Of a stretch of DNA of 64,000 bases, positions 52,444 through 61,573 are shown piece after piece (the stretch's first letter is position 1; each line of letters starts with the position of its first letter). The position numbers were made by a program, and so were the translations under genes. The stretch lies in NCBI RefSeq assembly GCF_900044055.2, contig NZ_FCOX02000045.1, positions 1 through 64,000 on the forward strand. The letters are read 5' to 3'. The notes under the pieces were generated by a model that ran no database searches, was not told the origin of the DNA, and saw only the letters and a program-made list of their open reading frames with translations. The stretch comes from Caballeronia calidae (lineage in GTDB: Bacteria; Pseudomonadota; Gammaproteobacteria; Burkholderiales; Burkholderiaceae).

Positions 52444-54713
52444 GACTTCGCCTCGCCGATCAGGTCGCGCACCGCGTCGATCAGCGCCTGATCGTGGAAG
52501 CTGCCTTTCGCGAGGTAATAATCCGCGCCCGCATCGAGGCCGCGCTGACGGTCTTCCGCGCGATCCTTGTACGACACGATCATCACCGGCAGGCCGGACA
52601 GTTGCGCATCGCGCTTGATGAGCGTGACGAGCTCGATGCCGTCCAGTCGCGGCATGTCGATATCCGTAATGACGATGTCGAAGTCTGCGCCGCGCACCGC
52701 GTTCCAGCCGTCCATGCCATCGACCGCGACCGTCACGTCATAACCGCGCGACGCGAGCAGCTTGCGTTCGAGCTCGCGCACGGTAAGCGAATCGTCCACG
52801 ACGAGCACGCGCTTCGCGCTCGCCGCGCTCGCACGCGCCGCCCCGGCGCCGACGCGCCCGAGCTCGCCGCTGCCGACGAGCTTTTCCACCGAGCGCAGCC
52901 AGTCGTCGAGATCGGCGATGAGCAGCGGATCGCCGTTTTCCATCAGCGCGCCCGCCGCGATGTTGCGGACCTTGCCGAGACGCTTGTCGAGCGGCTGCAC
53001 GACGAGCATGCGCTCGCCGAGAAAGCGATCCACGACGACGCCGTAACTCGCCGCGCCCTGTCCGATCACGACGACGTTGAGCGCATCGCTCGCGGCTTCG
53101 AACGCGGCCGTTTCCAGAATCTGATGCGCGGTGACAAGCCCGACGCGCTTTCCGTCGAAGGAGAAATGCTGCTGGCCTTCGAGCGTATCGATGGCGCTCG
53201 CGGGCAGCACCAAAGTACGCGCGACGTGCCCGAGCGGCAGGCCGTAAGGCTCGCCCGCCACTTCGACGATCAGGCTGCGGATCACCGACAGCGTGAGCGG
53301 CAATTGCAGCGTGAAGCGCGTGCCCGCGTGCGCTTCCTGCGTCGCGCGCACGCTGCCGCGCACTTGCCGCACGACGTCCTGCACGGCATCGAGACCGACG
53401 CCGCGGCCCGATACGTCCGTGACGGAATCGCGCATCGTGAAGCCCGGCAGGAACAGGAATTCGAGCAGCTCGGCTTCGGTGAGACGCGCGGCGGTGTCTT
53501 CGCTCGCGAGGTTCTTGCGCACGACCGCGCGGCGCAGCGCATCGAGATCGACACCCGCGCCGTCATCGGACACGCTGATGAAAAGCGAGCCCGCGCTGTG
53601 ACGCGCTTCGAGCGTGATCGTGCCGGTTTCGGGCTTGCCGAGCGCGCGGCGCAACGCGGGCGGCTCGATGCCGTGATCGACCGCATTGCGCAGCAGATGG
53701 CCGAGCGGCGCGTCGAGCAGGTCGAGAATGTCGCGGTCCACTTGCGTCGTTTCGCCCGCGATGACGAGACGCACATCGCGGCCGAGCCCGCGCGCGACAT
53801 CGCGCACCATGCGCGCGAAGCCGCCGGTCGCATCGACGAAAGGACGCATGCGGCACGCGAGCGCTTCGTCGTAGATCTGCTGCGCGAGATGCGTCGAGCG
53901 GCGGTCGAAGTTCTCCAGTTCCGCGAGCCGCTCGCTCAGTTGACGATGCGCTTCGGCGGTCAGGCGCCGCACTTCGTCGAGCGCGGCGTGCGCGCGGGCG
54001 TCGAGCGGCGCGGCGTTCGTTTCGGTCAGCGTTTCGTGCAGACGTTCGAGCGCGCGGCTCGCGTCGTGCTGAATGCGCTTCACGCGCAGCATCGATTGCG
54101 AAAACGGCTTCAGCCAGCGCGATTCGACGAGCGATTCGCCCGAATGACTCAGCAGACGGTCGAGCGTGTCGGCGCGCATGCGCAATATGCGGGCGTCGTT
54201 CGTGCGCGAAGGCGTCTGGACCGGCTCGGGCGTTTCTTCGGGCGGTCTCGCCAGCGTGAGTTCCTGCGACAGATCGGGCGTGTCGTCGCGCGGCGCGATC
54301 TCGCGCACATCGACGCCTTGCAGCCGCGCATCGAGCCCGGCGACCAAGGCATCCACATCGCGTTCGAGCGCCGTTTGCGCGTCGCTATCGCGCGCCTCGC
54401 CGATCCGCACGATCAGATCGACGCCGCGAAACAGTATGTCGATATAACCCGCATCGAGCACGATGCGCCCTTCCTGCGCCGCGACGAAGCAATCCTCCAT
54501 TACATGCGCGAGCGTCACGCCGACCGGCACGCCGACCACGCGCGCCGCGCCCTTCAGCGAATGCGCGGCGCGCATGCTCGCTTCGAGCGTGACGGGATCG
54601 CGCGGCGCGCGTTCGAGCGCGATGAGGCCATCGGAAAGAATCTGCGCCTGCCCGCGCGCTTCTTCCTGGAAGAGGTCGAGCAGCGACGAGCGGCCCGGAT
54701 CGATGCTCGTCAT
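52440..54713 (-). CDS. wspE: Hybrid CheA-type histidine kinase/response regulator WspE
   Basis: 757 residues from ATG 54713. Order: HPt with phospho-His in SMRAAHSLKGAARVVG (about residue 50), dimerisation region, HATPase (HLLRNAVDHGIEPP; DDGAGVD; DVSGRGVGLDAV), CheW-like domain (TLQLPLTLSVIRSLIVEV; VGLVTAHQIL), and a C-terminal receiver with Asp in DIVITDIDMPRLDGIEL. It phosphorylates WspR and WspF in response to WspA. It overlaps wspD and wspF by four bases each. Confidence 0.95.
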   Translation of the reverse strand: MTSIDPGRSSLLDLFQEEARGQAQILSDGLIALERAPRDPVTLEASMRAAHSLKGAARVVGVPVGVTLAHVMEDCFVAAQEGRIVLDAGYIDILFRGVDLIVRIGEARDSDAQTALERDVDALVAGLDARLQGVDVREIAPRDDTPDLSQELTLARPPEETPEPVQTPSRTNDARILRMRADTLDRLLSHSGESLVESRWLKPFSQSMLRVKRIQHDASRALERLHETLTETNAAPLDARAHAALDEVRRLTAEAHRQLSERLAELENFDRRSTHLAQQIYDEALACRMRPFVDATGGFARMVRDVARGLGRDVRLVIAGETTQVDRDILDLLDAPLGHLLRNAVDHGIEPPALRRALGKPETGTITLEARHSAGSLFISVSDDGAGVDLDALRRAVVRKNLASEDTAARLTEAELLEFLFLPGFTMRDSVTDVSGRGVGLDAVQDVVRQVRGSVRATQEAHAGTRFTLQLPLTLSVIRSLIVEVAGEPYGLPLGHVARTLVLPASAIDTLEGQQHFSFDGKRVGLVTAHQILETAAFEAASDALNVVVIGQGAASYGVVVDRFLGERMLVVQPLDKRLGKVRNIAAGALMENGDPLLIADLDDWLRSVEKLVGSGELGRVGAGAARASAASAKRVLVVDDSLTVRELERKLLASRGYDVTVAVDGMDGWNAVRGADFDIVITDIDMPRLDGIELVTLIKRDAQLSGLPVMIVSYKDRAEDRQRGLDAGADYYLAKGSFHDQALIDAVRDLIGEAKS

Positions 54714-55459
54714 GTCAGGCTCCGGTTCAGGCTGTCGATGAGGCGATCGGCGTCCAGCAGACCGACGGTCGCGTCCTTGAAAGCGGCGACGGCATGCGCG
54801 TGCGATGCAAGGCGCTGCGCGAGCGTCGCGGGCACGGGCTGAAGCTGCGCGCGCGAGAAGCGATGCACGCCGTCGACGGCATCGACGGGAAAGGCGACGG
54901 GGCCTTCGTGATCGCCGTTGCCGTGATGCTCGCGGCCGTCCGCGCGCTGAATGACGAGCAGACGCCCGAGCTCGCGCGCATCGACGGCCTGATTGCCGGA
55001 CACCGCTTTCAACACGCCCTCTTCGATGCCGAAGAGCCGCGCGAGCGACGCGCACACGATCAGCCTGCCGCGCACGTTCACGATGCCGAGCACCGCGCGG
55101 TTCCTTCGATGCGGCAGCGAATGCACCGGGCGCAGCTGCGCCACCTGCGCGCAAACCGCCGTCGGCAGGCCGAGCCATTCGCCGCCGATGCGAAACACGA
55201 GGCACGAGAGCGTATCGGTTTCGTCGTCGTTGCGCGCGACATGCGACGACGCCGCGCCCGCATGCTCGATCGACGTGCGCGCCTCCACGCGATCGAGCAC
55301 GCGCGACGCGGCTTCATCGTGCGCCGGGCAATTGCGGCAATGCACGTAACGTTCGAGTTTCGGGCACGACGCATCGCCGCGCACGCCGATGCGGTTCCAG
55401 CAGTCGTCGATGTCGGCGACACCGGTCGTGTCGAATGTTGCGGGTGTGCGTGCGTTCAT
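54710..55459 (-). CDS. wspD: CheW-type adaptor WspD
   Basis: 249 residues from ATG 55459, overlapping the wspC stop. The N-terminal 45 residues are Cys-rich (CWNRIGVRGDASC; YVHCRNCPAHDE), a feature I recall from other WspD proteins that could bind metal. A CheW domain follows (FRIGGEWLGLPTAVCAQVAQLRPVHSLPHRRNRAVLGIVNVRGRL). It couples WspA to WspE. Confidence 0.92.
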   Translation of the reverse strand: MNARTPATFDTTGVADIDDCWNRIGVRGDASCPKLERYVHCRNCPAHDEAASRVLDRVEARTSIEHAGAASSHVARNDDETDTLSCLVFRIGGEWLGLPTAVCAQVAQLRPVHSLPHRRNRAVLGIVNVRGRLIVCASLARLFGIEEGVLKAVSGNQAVDARELGRLLVIQRADGREHHGNGDHEGPVAFPVDAVDGVHRFSRAQLQPVPATLAQRLASHAHAVAAFKDATVGLLDADRLIDSLNRSLT

Positions 55460-56766
55460 CGCGTGCTCCCCGTGACGCGGCCGGCGCGCGCGAGCAGAAG
55501 GCGCGCACCGCTTTCGTCGCCATCGAGCGAAAGGCATGCGGCGAGGTGCGTGAGCGCCTCGCGATGCGCGGGATCGAGATAGAGCGCGCGACGATAATGG
55601 CCGCGCGATGCCTGATGCTCGCCGCGCGCATCGGCGATGACGCCGAGCAGATAGTACGCATCCGCGTTCGACGGATGCGCGTCGAGAAACGCGCGCGCGG
55701 CGCTCGCGGCGGCGTCGAGCCTGCCGGCATCGGCGAGTTCGCGCGCTTGCGCGAGATCGGCCGCTGGTGCGGGCTCGACGCGCTCTTCTTCGCGCGGCTT
55801 CGCAAGCGGCACGGAACGAACGGCGAGCGGCGCGCTGGCCCACGCGGGCAGCACGAACGCGCGCTTCATCGGCGGCAGCGGCTTCGCGACCGGCGGAACC
55901 GGCCATGCGCCGCTGAACACATTCGCACTCTCGCGCTCGGGCCGGTTGAATGCGAACGCGAGCGGAATGTTCGCGGAGCTCATGCCCTCGCGCATCAGGA
56001 GACCGGTCTCCGCCGGGCCGACGAACAGCGTGCCGCCTTGCGCGAGCAATCCGTCGAGCACGCGCAGGACGGCGCACTGCGTGTCGCGATCGAAATAGAT
56101 CAGCACGTTGCGGCACAGGATGAAATCGAAGCGCTCGAATGCGTGGGCGTCCAGTTGCAGCAGATTCGCCTGCGTGAAGCGCACGCATTGCGCGACGGCG
56201 GGATCGAGCTGCCAGCCGCCATCGGCCGCGCGGAAATGCCGGTCGCGAAAAGCGAGCGCGCGTCCGCGAAACGCGTTGCGTCCGTAATGCGCGCGACGGG
56301 CGATGGCGAGCGCGCGCTCGCTCACGTCGATCGCATCGATGGAAAAGCGTTCGGCGGGAATGCCCGCCTCGATCAGCGCCATCGCGATCGTATAGGCTTC
56401 CTCGCCGGTCGAGCACGGCGCGCTCAGCACGCGCAAGGGCTTCGCGGGCCGCTCGTGCAGACGCACGCGCGCAAGACGCGCGAGCGCGGCGAACGCTTCC
56501 GGATCGCGAAAGAACCAGGTCTCCGGCACGACCACCGCTTCGATCAGCTCCTGCATGCGCGCGGGGTCGTGCGTGACCGCGCGGTAATAGTCGTCGAGCG
56601 TGCCGCCGTGCCGATCGCGCCACAGGTTGTAACGCTCGCGCACCGCGCGCGACACCGAGTTCGCGCCGATCGATTCGGCATCGAGCCCGATCGTGCGATG
56701 CAAGAGCTCGATGAAGCGGCCGATGCCGAACGGCTCATCGGCGAAGACGCTCGGCAGCGCGCTCAT
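55456..56766 (-). CDS. wspC: CheR-type methyltransferase WspC with TPR tail
   Basis: 436 residues from ATG 56766. The CheR N-domain (FIELLHRTIGLDAESIGANSVSRAVRER) is followed by the SAM-binding fold: ETWFFRDPEAFAAL, VLSAPCSTGEEAYTIAMAL and FDFILCRNVLIYFD. The last 100 residues contain tetratricopeptide repeats (DAYYLLGVIADARGEHQASRGHYRRALYLDPAHREALTHLAACL), as in Pseudomonas WspC. It methylates WspA. Confidence 0.95.
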   Translation of the reverse strand: MSALPSVFADEPFGIGRFIELLHRTIGLDAESIGANSVSRAVRERYNLWRDRHGGTLDDYYRAVTHDPARMQELIEAVVVPETWFFRDPEAFAALARLARVRLHERPAKPLRVLSAPCSTGEEAYTIAMALIEAGIPAERFSIDAIDVSERALAIARRAHYGRNAFRGRALAFRDRHFRAADGGWQLDPAVAQCVRFTQANLLQLDAHAFERFDFILCRNVLIYFDRDTQCAVLRVLDGLLAQGGTLFVGPAETGLLMREGMSSANIPLAFAFNRPERESANVFSGAWPVPPVAKPLPPMKRAFVLPAWASAPLAVRSVPLAKPREEERVEPAPAADLAQARELADAGRLDAAASAARAFLDAHPSNADAYYLLGVIADARGEHQASRGHYRRALYLDPAHREALTHLAACLSLDGDESGARLLLARAGRVTGSTR

Positions 56767-57233
56767 GCTTCGCTCCCGGCGAACAGCAGCGCCTGCACGT
56801 CTTCCGGCAACAGATGCTCGATGCGCACCCATTGCAGCAGCCCCGCAGCGTCGCGCGTGAGCGGGCCGAGATAGCGCGCGTGCGGCGTGTCGATGCCCGC
56901 ATCGCTGAACGAGGCGGCATCGAAGGTGACGGTGCGCGTCGCCTGTTCGAGCAAAAGGCCCAAACGATGATGCGTCGTCACGCCGTCTTCGGCACGGCGC
57001 GGATAGGCGACGAGCGCGAGCCGCGTCGACAATCTTTCCTGCGACGGACGCGCCAGCGCGAGCGCCGCGATATCGATCACGGGCACGCTCGCGCTTTCAT
57101 GGTCGAGCACGCCCGCGACCCATGCGGGCGCGCCCGGCAGCGCCTTCAGCGGCGCGAGCGGCAGCATGCGCTCGACCTGCGCGCTGTCGAGCAGATAGCG
57201 GTCGGACCCGAGCGTGAACTGGACGAAGAGCAT
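56763..57233 (-). CDS. wspB: CheW-type adaptor WspB
   Basis: 156 residues, one CheW domain (FVQFTLGSDRYLLDSAQVERMLPLAPLKALPGAPAWVAGVLDHESASVPVIDIAAL). It starts 11 bases after the wspA stop and overlaps wspC by four bases. Works with WspD in the WspA-WspE signalling array. Confidence 0.93.
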   Translation of the reverse strand: MLFVQFTLGSDRYLLDSAQVERMLPLAPLKALPGAPAWVAGVLDHESASVPVIDIAALALARPSQERLSTRLALVAYPRRAEDGVTTHHRLGLLLEQATRTVTFDAASFSDAGIDTPHARYLGPLTRDAAGLLQWVRIEHLLPEDVQALLFAGSEA

Positions 57234-57244
57234 CGCGGCGCGCC

Positions 57245-58909
57245 TTAAGCAGCCACCTTGAAGCGCGACACGCCGGTGCGCAGACCGTTCGCGACATGCG
57301 TGAGATCGTCGATCGCCTGCGTCGACTGGCGCAGCGATTCGGCCGTCTGCTGCGCGGCCTCCGAGAGTTGCGACAACGCCTGCGAAATCTGGTCGGCGCC
57401 GGTGGCCTGCGTCTGCATGCCTTCGTTGATCATCGAGACGCGCGGCGCGAGCGTCTGCACCTGATGGATGATCTGCGAAAGCTGGCCGCCGACCTGCTGC
57501 ACGTCGAGCATGCCGCGGCGCACTTCCTCGGAGAACTTGTCCATGCCCATCACGCCCGCGGCGACGGCCGACTGGATCTCCTTCACCATCTGCTCGATGT
57601 CGAACGTGGCGACGGCGGTCTGATCCGCGAGACGGCGAATCTCGGTCGCCACGACCGCGAAGCCGCGCCCGTACTCGCCGGCCTTTTCCGCTTCGATCGC
57701 CGCGTTCAGCGAAAGCAGATTGGTTTGATCCGCGACTTTCGTGATGGTCGCGACAACCTGATTGATGTTGCCCGCCTTCTCGTTCAGGATCGCAAGCTTG
57801 CCGTTCACCGAACCCGCCGCCTCCATCACGAGGCGCATGGTTTCCTCCATGCGCGTGAGGCCCGCCTGCCCCGTGCCCGCAAGCGCCGCCGATTGCTCCG
57901 CCACGCCCGAGACTTCGTTCATCGTGCGCACGAGATCGCGTGCGGTCGCGAAAATTTCGCGCGACGTCGCGCCGATTTCCGTCGTCGTCGCGGCGGTTTC
58001 GCTCGCGGTGGCCTGCTGCTCGCGCGCGGTCGCGGCGATCTCCGACACCGATGTCGTCACCTGCACCGCCGACTTCTGCGCCTGGCTGACGAGGCCCGTG
58101 AGCTCGTCCGTCATGCGGTTGAAGCCCGCTTCGAGCGTGCCGAATTCGTCGCGGCGCGCGAGCGCGAGCCGCTGCGTGAGATCGCCCGTGCGCATCTTGT
58201 CGACGACATCGACCATGCGCAGCATCGGCACGGTCAGCGCCTTCATCAGCATGAAGCCGAGCACCGACGCCGCCGCGATCGCAACGAGCATGATGACGAT
58301 GAGCGTCGCTTCCGACTTCTGCACCGAACCGCGAATGCTTTCCACCGATTTCGCGTTGAAGGCTGCGTTGTGCTCGACGAGCGCGCGCGTCGCGGTCTGC
58401 CCCGCGTCCCATACGGGCGTGAGGCGCGTGTTGAAGGTCGCGACGGCGGCGTCCTTCGACGTCGCGAGCTCGCGCAGCGCCTGATCCTGGACCGGCACGT
58501 AGAGATCGCGCTGACGCTTGAAATCGTTGAAGAGACGGCGATCGTCGTCTTCGAAGATGGTGGGCACGTAGGTGTCCATCAGCTTGTCGAGCGCCGCGCG
58601 CGTTTCGCTGAGCCGCTGCGTGTCGCGGCGCGTCTGCTCCGCGTCGTTGTCGATGAAGACGAGGCGTTGCGTGATCGTGTAGTTCTCGAACCACGCCGCG
58701 CGCAGATCGTTGGAGAGCGCGAAGCCGACCATCGAATCGTCTTCGAGGTTCTTGGCTTCCCGGTCGATTCCGCCGAGCAGCGTGTACGACAGCGCGGCCA
58801 TGACCAGCATCAGGGTCAGGATGATGCCGAAGCTCGCCAGAATGCGATGCCGGATGGACAGTTGCTTCACGCGATGAGCCTTATCAGTGATTGAAGACGA
58901 TTGCCGCAC
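57245..58909 (-). CDS. wspA: Methyl-accepting chemotaxis-type surface sensor WspA
   Basis: 554 residues. First membrane helix at about residues 20-45 (RILASFGIILTLMLVMAALSYTLLGG), a four-helix-bundle periplasmic domain of about 150 residues, a second helix (LIVIMLVAIAAASVLGFMLM), a HAMP domain (DVVDKMRTGDLTQRLALARRDEFG) and the signalling coiled coil with the conserved tip EAEKAGEYGRGFAVVATEIRRLAD. It is the first gene of wspABCDEFR and reports surface contact or envelope stress. A GTG start 14 codons in is possible. Confidence 0.94.
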   Translation of the reverse strand: MRQSSSITDKAHRVKQLSIRHRILASFGIILTLMLVMAALSYTLLGGIDREAKNLEDDSMVGFALSNDLRAAWFENYTITQRLVFIDNDAEQTRRDTQRLSETRAALDKLMDTYVPTIFEDDDRRLFNDFKRQRDLYVPVQDQALRELATSKDAAVATFNTRLTPVWDAGQTATRALVEHNAAFNAKSVESIRGSVQKSEATLIVIMLVAIAAASVLGFMLMKALTVPMLRMVDVVDKMRTGDLTQRLALARRDEFGTLEAGFNRMTDELTGLVSQAQKSAVQVTTSVSEIAATAREQQATASETAATTTEIGATSREIFATARDLVRTMNEVSGVAEQSAALAGTGQAGLTRMEETMRLVMEAAGSVNGKLAILNEKAGNINQVVATITKVADQTNLLSLNAAIEAEKAGEYGRGFAVVATEIRRLADQTAVATFDIEQMVKEIQSAVAAGVMGMDKFSEEVRRGMLDVQQVGGQLSQIIHQVQTLAPRVSMINEGMQTQATGADQISQALSQLSEAAQQTAESLRQSTQAIDDLTHVANGLRTGVSRFKVAA

Positions 58910-58999
58910 GGTGCGCGCAATCGCGAGCCCGCCCCGGTGGCGAGGCGTCTCGATTGCAGAATGAATGCTTGCGCGCGAAAGCCGCGCTGCCAGACCGTG

Positions 59000-60166
59000 T
59001 TAACGGCGGATTGTGCTCGCGCTTGAATCCGGCATGTCGAGCCGAATCATTTCACCGTGTTTCAGCACGGTGAACGCGTCCGCGGGCAGGCCGGCGTTGC
59101 GCACGGCATCGGCGAGACGGCGCGGCGGCTCGTCGAGGGGTTCGTCGGTCAGTTCGAACGTGCCCCAGTGGATGCCGACGGCCTTTTTCGCGCGCACGTC
59201 CTGAAAGACGCGCACCGCTTCCTCGGGATCGACATGCTGCGCGCGCATGAACCAGCGCGGGTCGTAGGCGCCGATCGGAATCAGCGCGAGATCGAAGCCG
59301 CCGAAGCGCGCGCCGATATCGCGGAAATCCGCCGAGTAGCCCGTGTCGCCCGCGAACCAGAACGAGTACGGATGCGCCGCGCCCGCCGGCGTCTTCACGA
59401 CCCAGCCGCCCCACAGCGTTTCCGAGCGATCGAAAGGCGTGCGCGCGGACCAGTGCTGGCTCGGCACGAACCAGATATCGAGTCCTGCGGCGTGGGTCTC
59501 GTCGCTCCAGTCGAGCTCTTCCACGTTCGTCACGCCGATGTCGTTCATCCACTGCCGGATGCCGAGCGGCACGAGAAAGCGCGGCGGGCCGCCCGCCTGC
59601 CGGTTGAGGGCGTCGACGCTCGGCTTGTCGAGATGGTCGTAGTGATTGTGCGAGATCAGCACGATATCGATATGCGGCAACTCGTCGAGCGTGAGGCCGG
59701 GCGGCGTCTTGCGCTTCGGCCCCGCGAACGAAAGCGGCGACGCGCGCTCGGAGAACATCGGGTCGGTGAGGATGTTCACGCCGTCGATCTGCACCAGCGC
59801 GGTCGCGTGACCGATCCATGTGAGCGTATCGGCGGAGCGGTTCGCCTTGAGCCACGCGATGTCGGGATGCGCCATCGGAAATCGATAGCCGTTCGCGGGC
59901 GGCTTCGGCAAGCCCTGCGTGAAACGTTCCCAACGCCATTTCAGGAAGGATTGGCGCGTCAGAGGACCAGCGCTGTTTTCATAGCCGGAATCGGTGCGCT
60001 TCGCGTGATGCAGCGCCCGAGACTGCTGCGATTCCGGCGCAGGCGCAGGTTCGTCGCCGCGTGCGGGCGTGCCCGCAGCACAGCCCGCGAGCAGCGCGGC
60101 GGCGCATAGTGCGACGTGGGCATGTCGCGCGATTGCATCGACCGAGAAAGAGGATAAAAGGCGCAT
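59000..60166 (-). CDS. Metallo-beta-lactamase-fold lipoprotein (NAPE-PLD/RomA-like)
   Basis: 388 residues from ATG 60166 with a lipoprotein signal (ALCAAALLAGC, Cys near residue 29). The MBL metal motif is SHNHYDHLD (HxHxDH), with further ligands in FAGDTGYSADF and IHWGTFELTDEP. TWIGHATALVQIDGVNILTDPMF is the NAPE-PLD-like start of the domain. Predicted zinc phosphodiesterase or related hydrolase held at the inner or outer membrane. It follows wspA on the same strand after about 90 bases, but reads as a separate unit. Confidence 0.92.
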   Translation of the reverse strand: MRLLSSFSVDAIARHAHVALCAAALLAGCAAGTPARGDEPAPAPESQQSRALHHAKRTDSGYENSAGPLTRQSFLKWRWERFTQGLPKPPANGYRFPMAHPDIAWLKANRSADTLTWIGHATALVQIDGVNILTDPMFSERASPLSFAGPKRKTPPGLTLDELPHIDIVLISHNHYDHLDKPSVDALNRQAGGPPRFLVPLGIRQWMNDIGVTNVEELDWSDETHAAGLDIWFVPSQHWSARTPFDRSETLWGGWVVKTPAGAAHPYSFWFAGDTGYSADFRDIGARFGGFDLALIPIGAYDPRWFMRAQHVDPEEAVRVFQDVRAKKAVGIHWGTFELTDEPLDEPPRRLADAVRNAGLPADAFTVLKHGEMIRLDMPDSSASTIRR

Positions 60167-60452
60167 GTTTGATGGATTGTTTGCCACGCGCGGCAATCGA
60201 TTGTACGAAATGCATGCGGAGGCATCTTCGCACGCGCCTTGCACCGATGACGACGGCGCGCGCTGCGCCGCGTCACGCAAGGCGACACGAGGGAATGTGC
60301 ACGCTGAAGCAATTGTCGGCCCGCTTCTTGCGTAACCCGCCCCCGGCGCCGAAGCAAGGCGCTTTCGAATAACCAATCGCGGCGCGCGCTTCTTTTCAAT
60401 GCGGATTTCGCATTCGGGCGCGCAGCACGCAGGAGTCAGCGACGGGGGCATC

Positions 60453-60785
60453 ATGGGCGGCACGCAAAGAAGAAACACACTGAGCACGTTCAATCCGCAA
60501 TTGCACACGATGCACGCGATGCTGGTATCGCGCGCCGCATCGCACGTGGCGAGCGCATTTCGGCCGGAAGGCCGCGACGACGCGCTCGCGGAAGGCATCG
60601 CCGAGGTCATCGCCCATTGCGGGCATGCGAGTCTCGGTCTCTTCCTCGCGGCGGTCTGGCATTGGCTCGATGAACGCGACTATGACGAAGCCGCGGATGC
60701 CGTGCAGCACTACATCGAAAGCGGCACGATGCCGACGATCAAGCCGGCGCCGACGGTCACACGTCGCCGCGATGCGCGCATCTGA
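60453..60785 (+). CDS. Hypothetical protein, 110 residues
   Basis: ATG 60453 (an in-frame ATG at 60399 is also open). A mostly helical, soluble protein: FNPQLHTMHAMLVSRAASHVASAF, DALAEGIAEVIAHCGHASLGLFLAAVWHWLDERDYDEAADAVQHYI, then a basic tail. No family is recognised and no signal peptide is seen. It is convergent with the SDR gene, 10 bases apart. Coding potential is supported by clean codon use in this frame. Confidence 0.6.
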   Translation: MGGTQRRNTLSTFNPQLHTMHAMLVSRAASHVASAFRPEGRDDALAEGIAEVIAHCGHASLGLFLAAVWHWLDERDYDEAADAVQHYIESGTMPTIKPAPTVTRRRDARI

Positions 60786-60795
60786 CGCACGGACG

Positions 60796-61563
60796 TCACG
60801 TGCCGAACCATCCGGCATCGACGTAGTAATCGCGCGCGGTGCAGCGTGCCGCATCGTCGGACGCGAGGAACAGCACCATGCGCGCGACGTGCTCCGGGTC
60901 GATCCGCTCGTGCAGGCATTGTTGCGCGATGAGCTGCGCCTCGCTCTCGGCCGACTGCCACAGCTTCATCTGACGCGGCGTGCGCACGGCGCCCGGAATC
61001 ACCGTGTTCACGCGGATGCCGTGCGCGCCGAGCTCGCGCGCGAGTCCGCGCGTGAGCCCTTCGATCGCGGCCTTCGCGGTCATGTAGAGCGTGAGATCGG
61101 GCAGCGCGAGATGCCATGAGATCGAGCCCATGTTCACGATCGCGCCTTGCCCGTTCGCGCGCATGTGCCGCGCCGCGGCCTGTGCGCAGAAGAACTGATG
61201 CCGCAGGTTCACGGCCATGCGCTCGTCCCAGTACGCGGGGCTCACGTTGTCCCACTGATGACGGTCGTCGCTCGCGGCGTTGTTGACGAGCACGTCGATG
61301 GAACCCGCTTCGTTCGCGATGTCGTCGAAAGCCTTCTCGATGGCGGCCGCATCGCGCAAATCGCAATGCAGGAACTTCGGCGCATGCTTCTCACCCGCGA
61401 GCGATTGCGCGAGTTGCCGCGAATCGGCATCCGCGACATCGATGAAAAAGACGCGCGCGCCCTGCTTCGCGAAGGCCTCGACGATCGCCGCGCCGATGCC
61501 GCTGCCGCCACCCGTCACGACGACGCGCTTGTGGGCGAGACTCGGATAGATGGCGTAGGACAT
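60796..61563 (-). CDS. SDR-family sugar 1-dehydrogenase (putative)
   Basis: 255 residues. SDR motifs: VVVTGGGSGIGAAIVEAF, an Asp after strand 2 (FFIDVADAD) favouring NAD, VLVNNAA, catalytic Ser in NMGSISWH and Tyr-x3-Lys in LYMTAKAAIEGL, and IPGAVRTPRQMKLW. It lies 10 bases downstream of a pentonate-type dehydratase gene, so it likely oxidises an aldopentose or similar sugar to the lactone or acid that the dehydratase uses. The exact sugar is inferred only by context. Confidence 0.85.
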   Translation of the reverse strand: MSYAIYPSLAHKRVVVTGGGSGIGAAIVEAFAKQGARVFFIDVADADSRQLAQSLAGEKHAPKFLHCDLRDAAAIEKAFDDIANEAGSIDVLVNNAASDDRHQWDNVSPAYWDERMAVNLRHQFFCAQAAARHMRANGQGAIVNMGSISWHLALPDLTLYMTAKAAIEGLTRGLARELGAHGIRVNTVIPGAVRTPRQMKLWQSAESEAQLIAQQCLHERIDPEHVARMVLFLASDDAARCTARDYYVDAGWFGT

Positions 61564-61573
61564 GGCCGCTCGC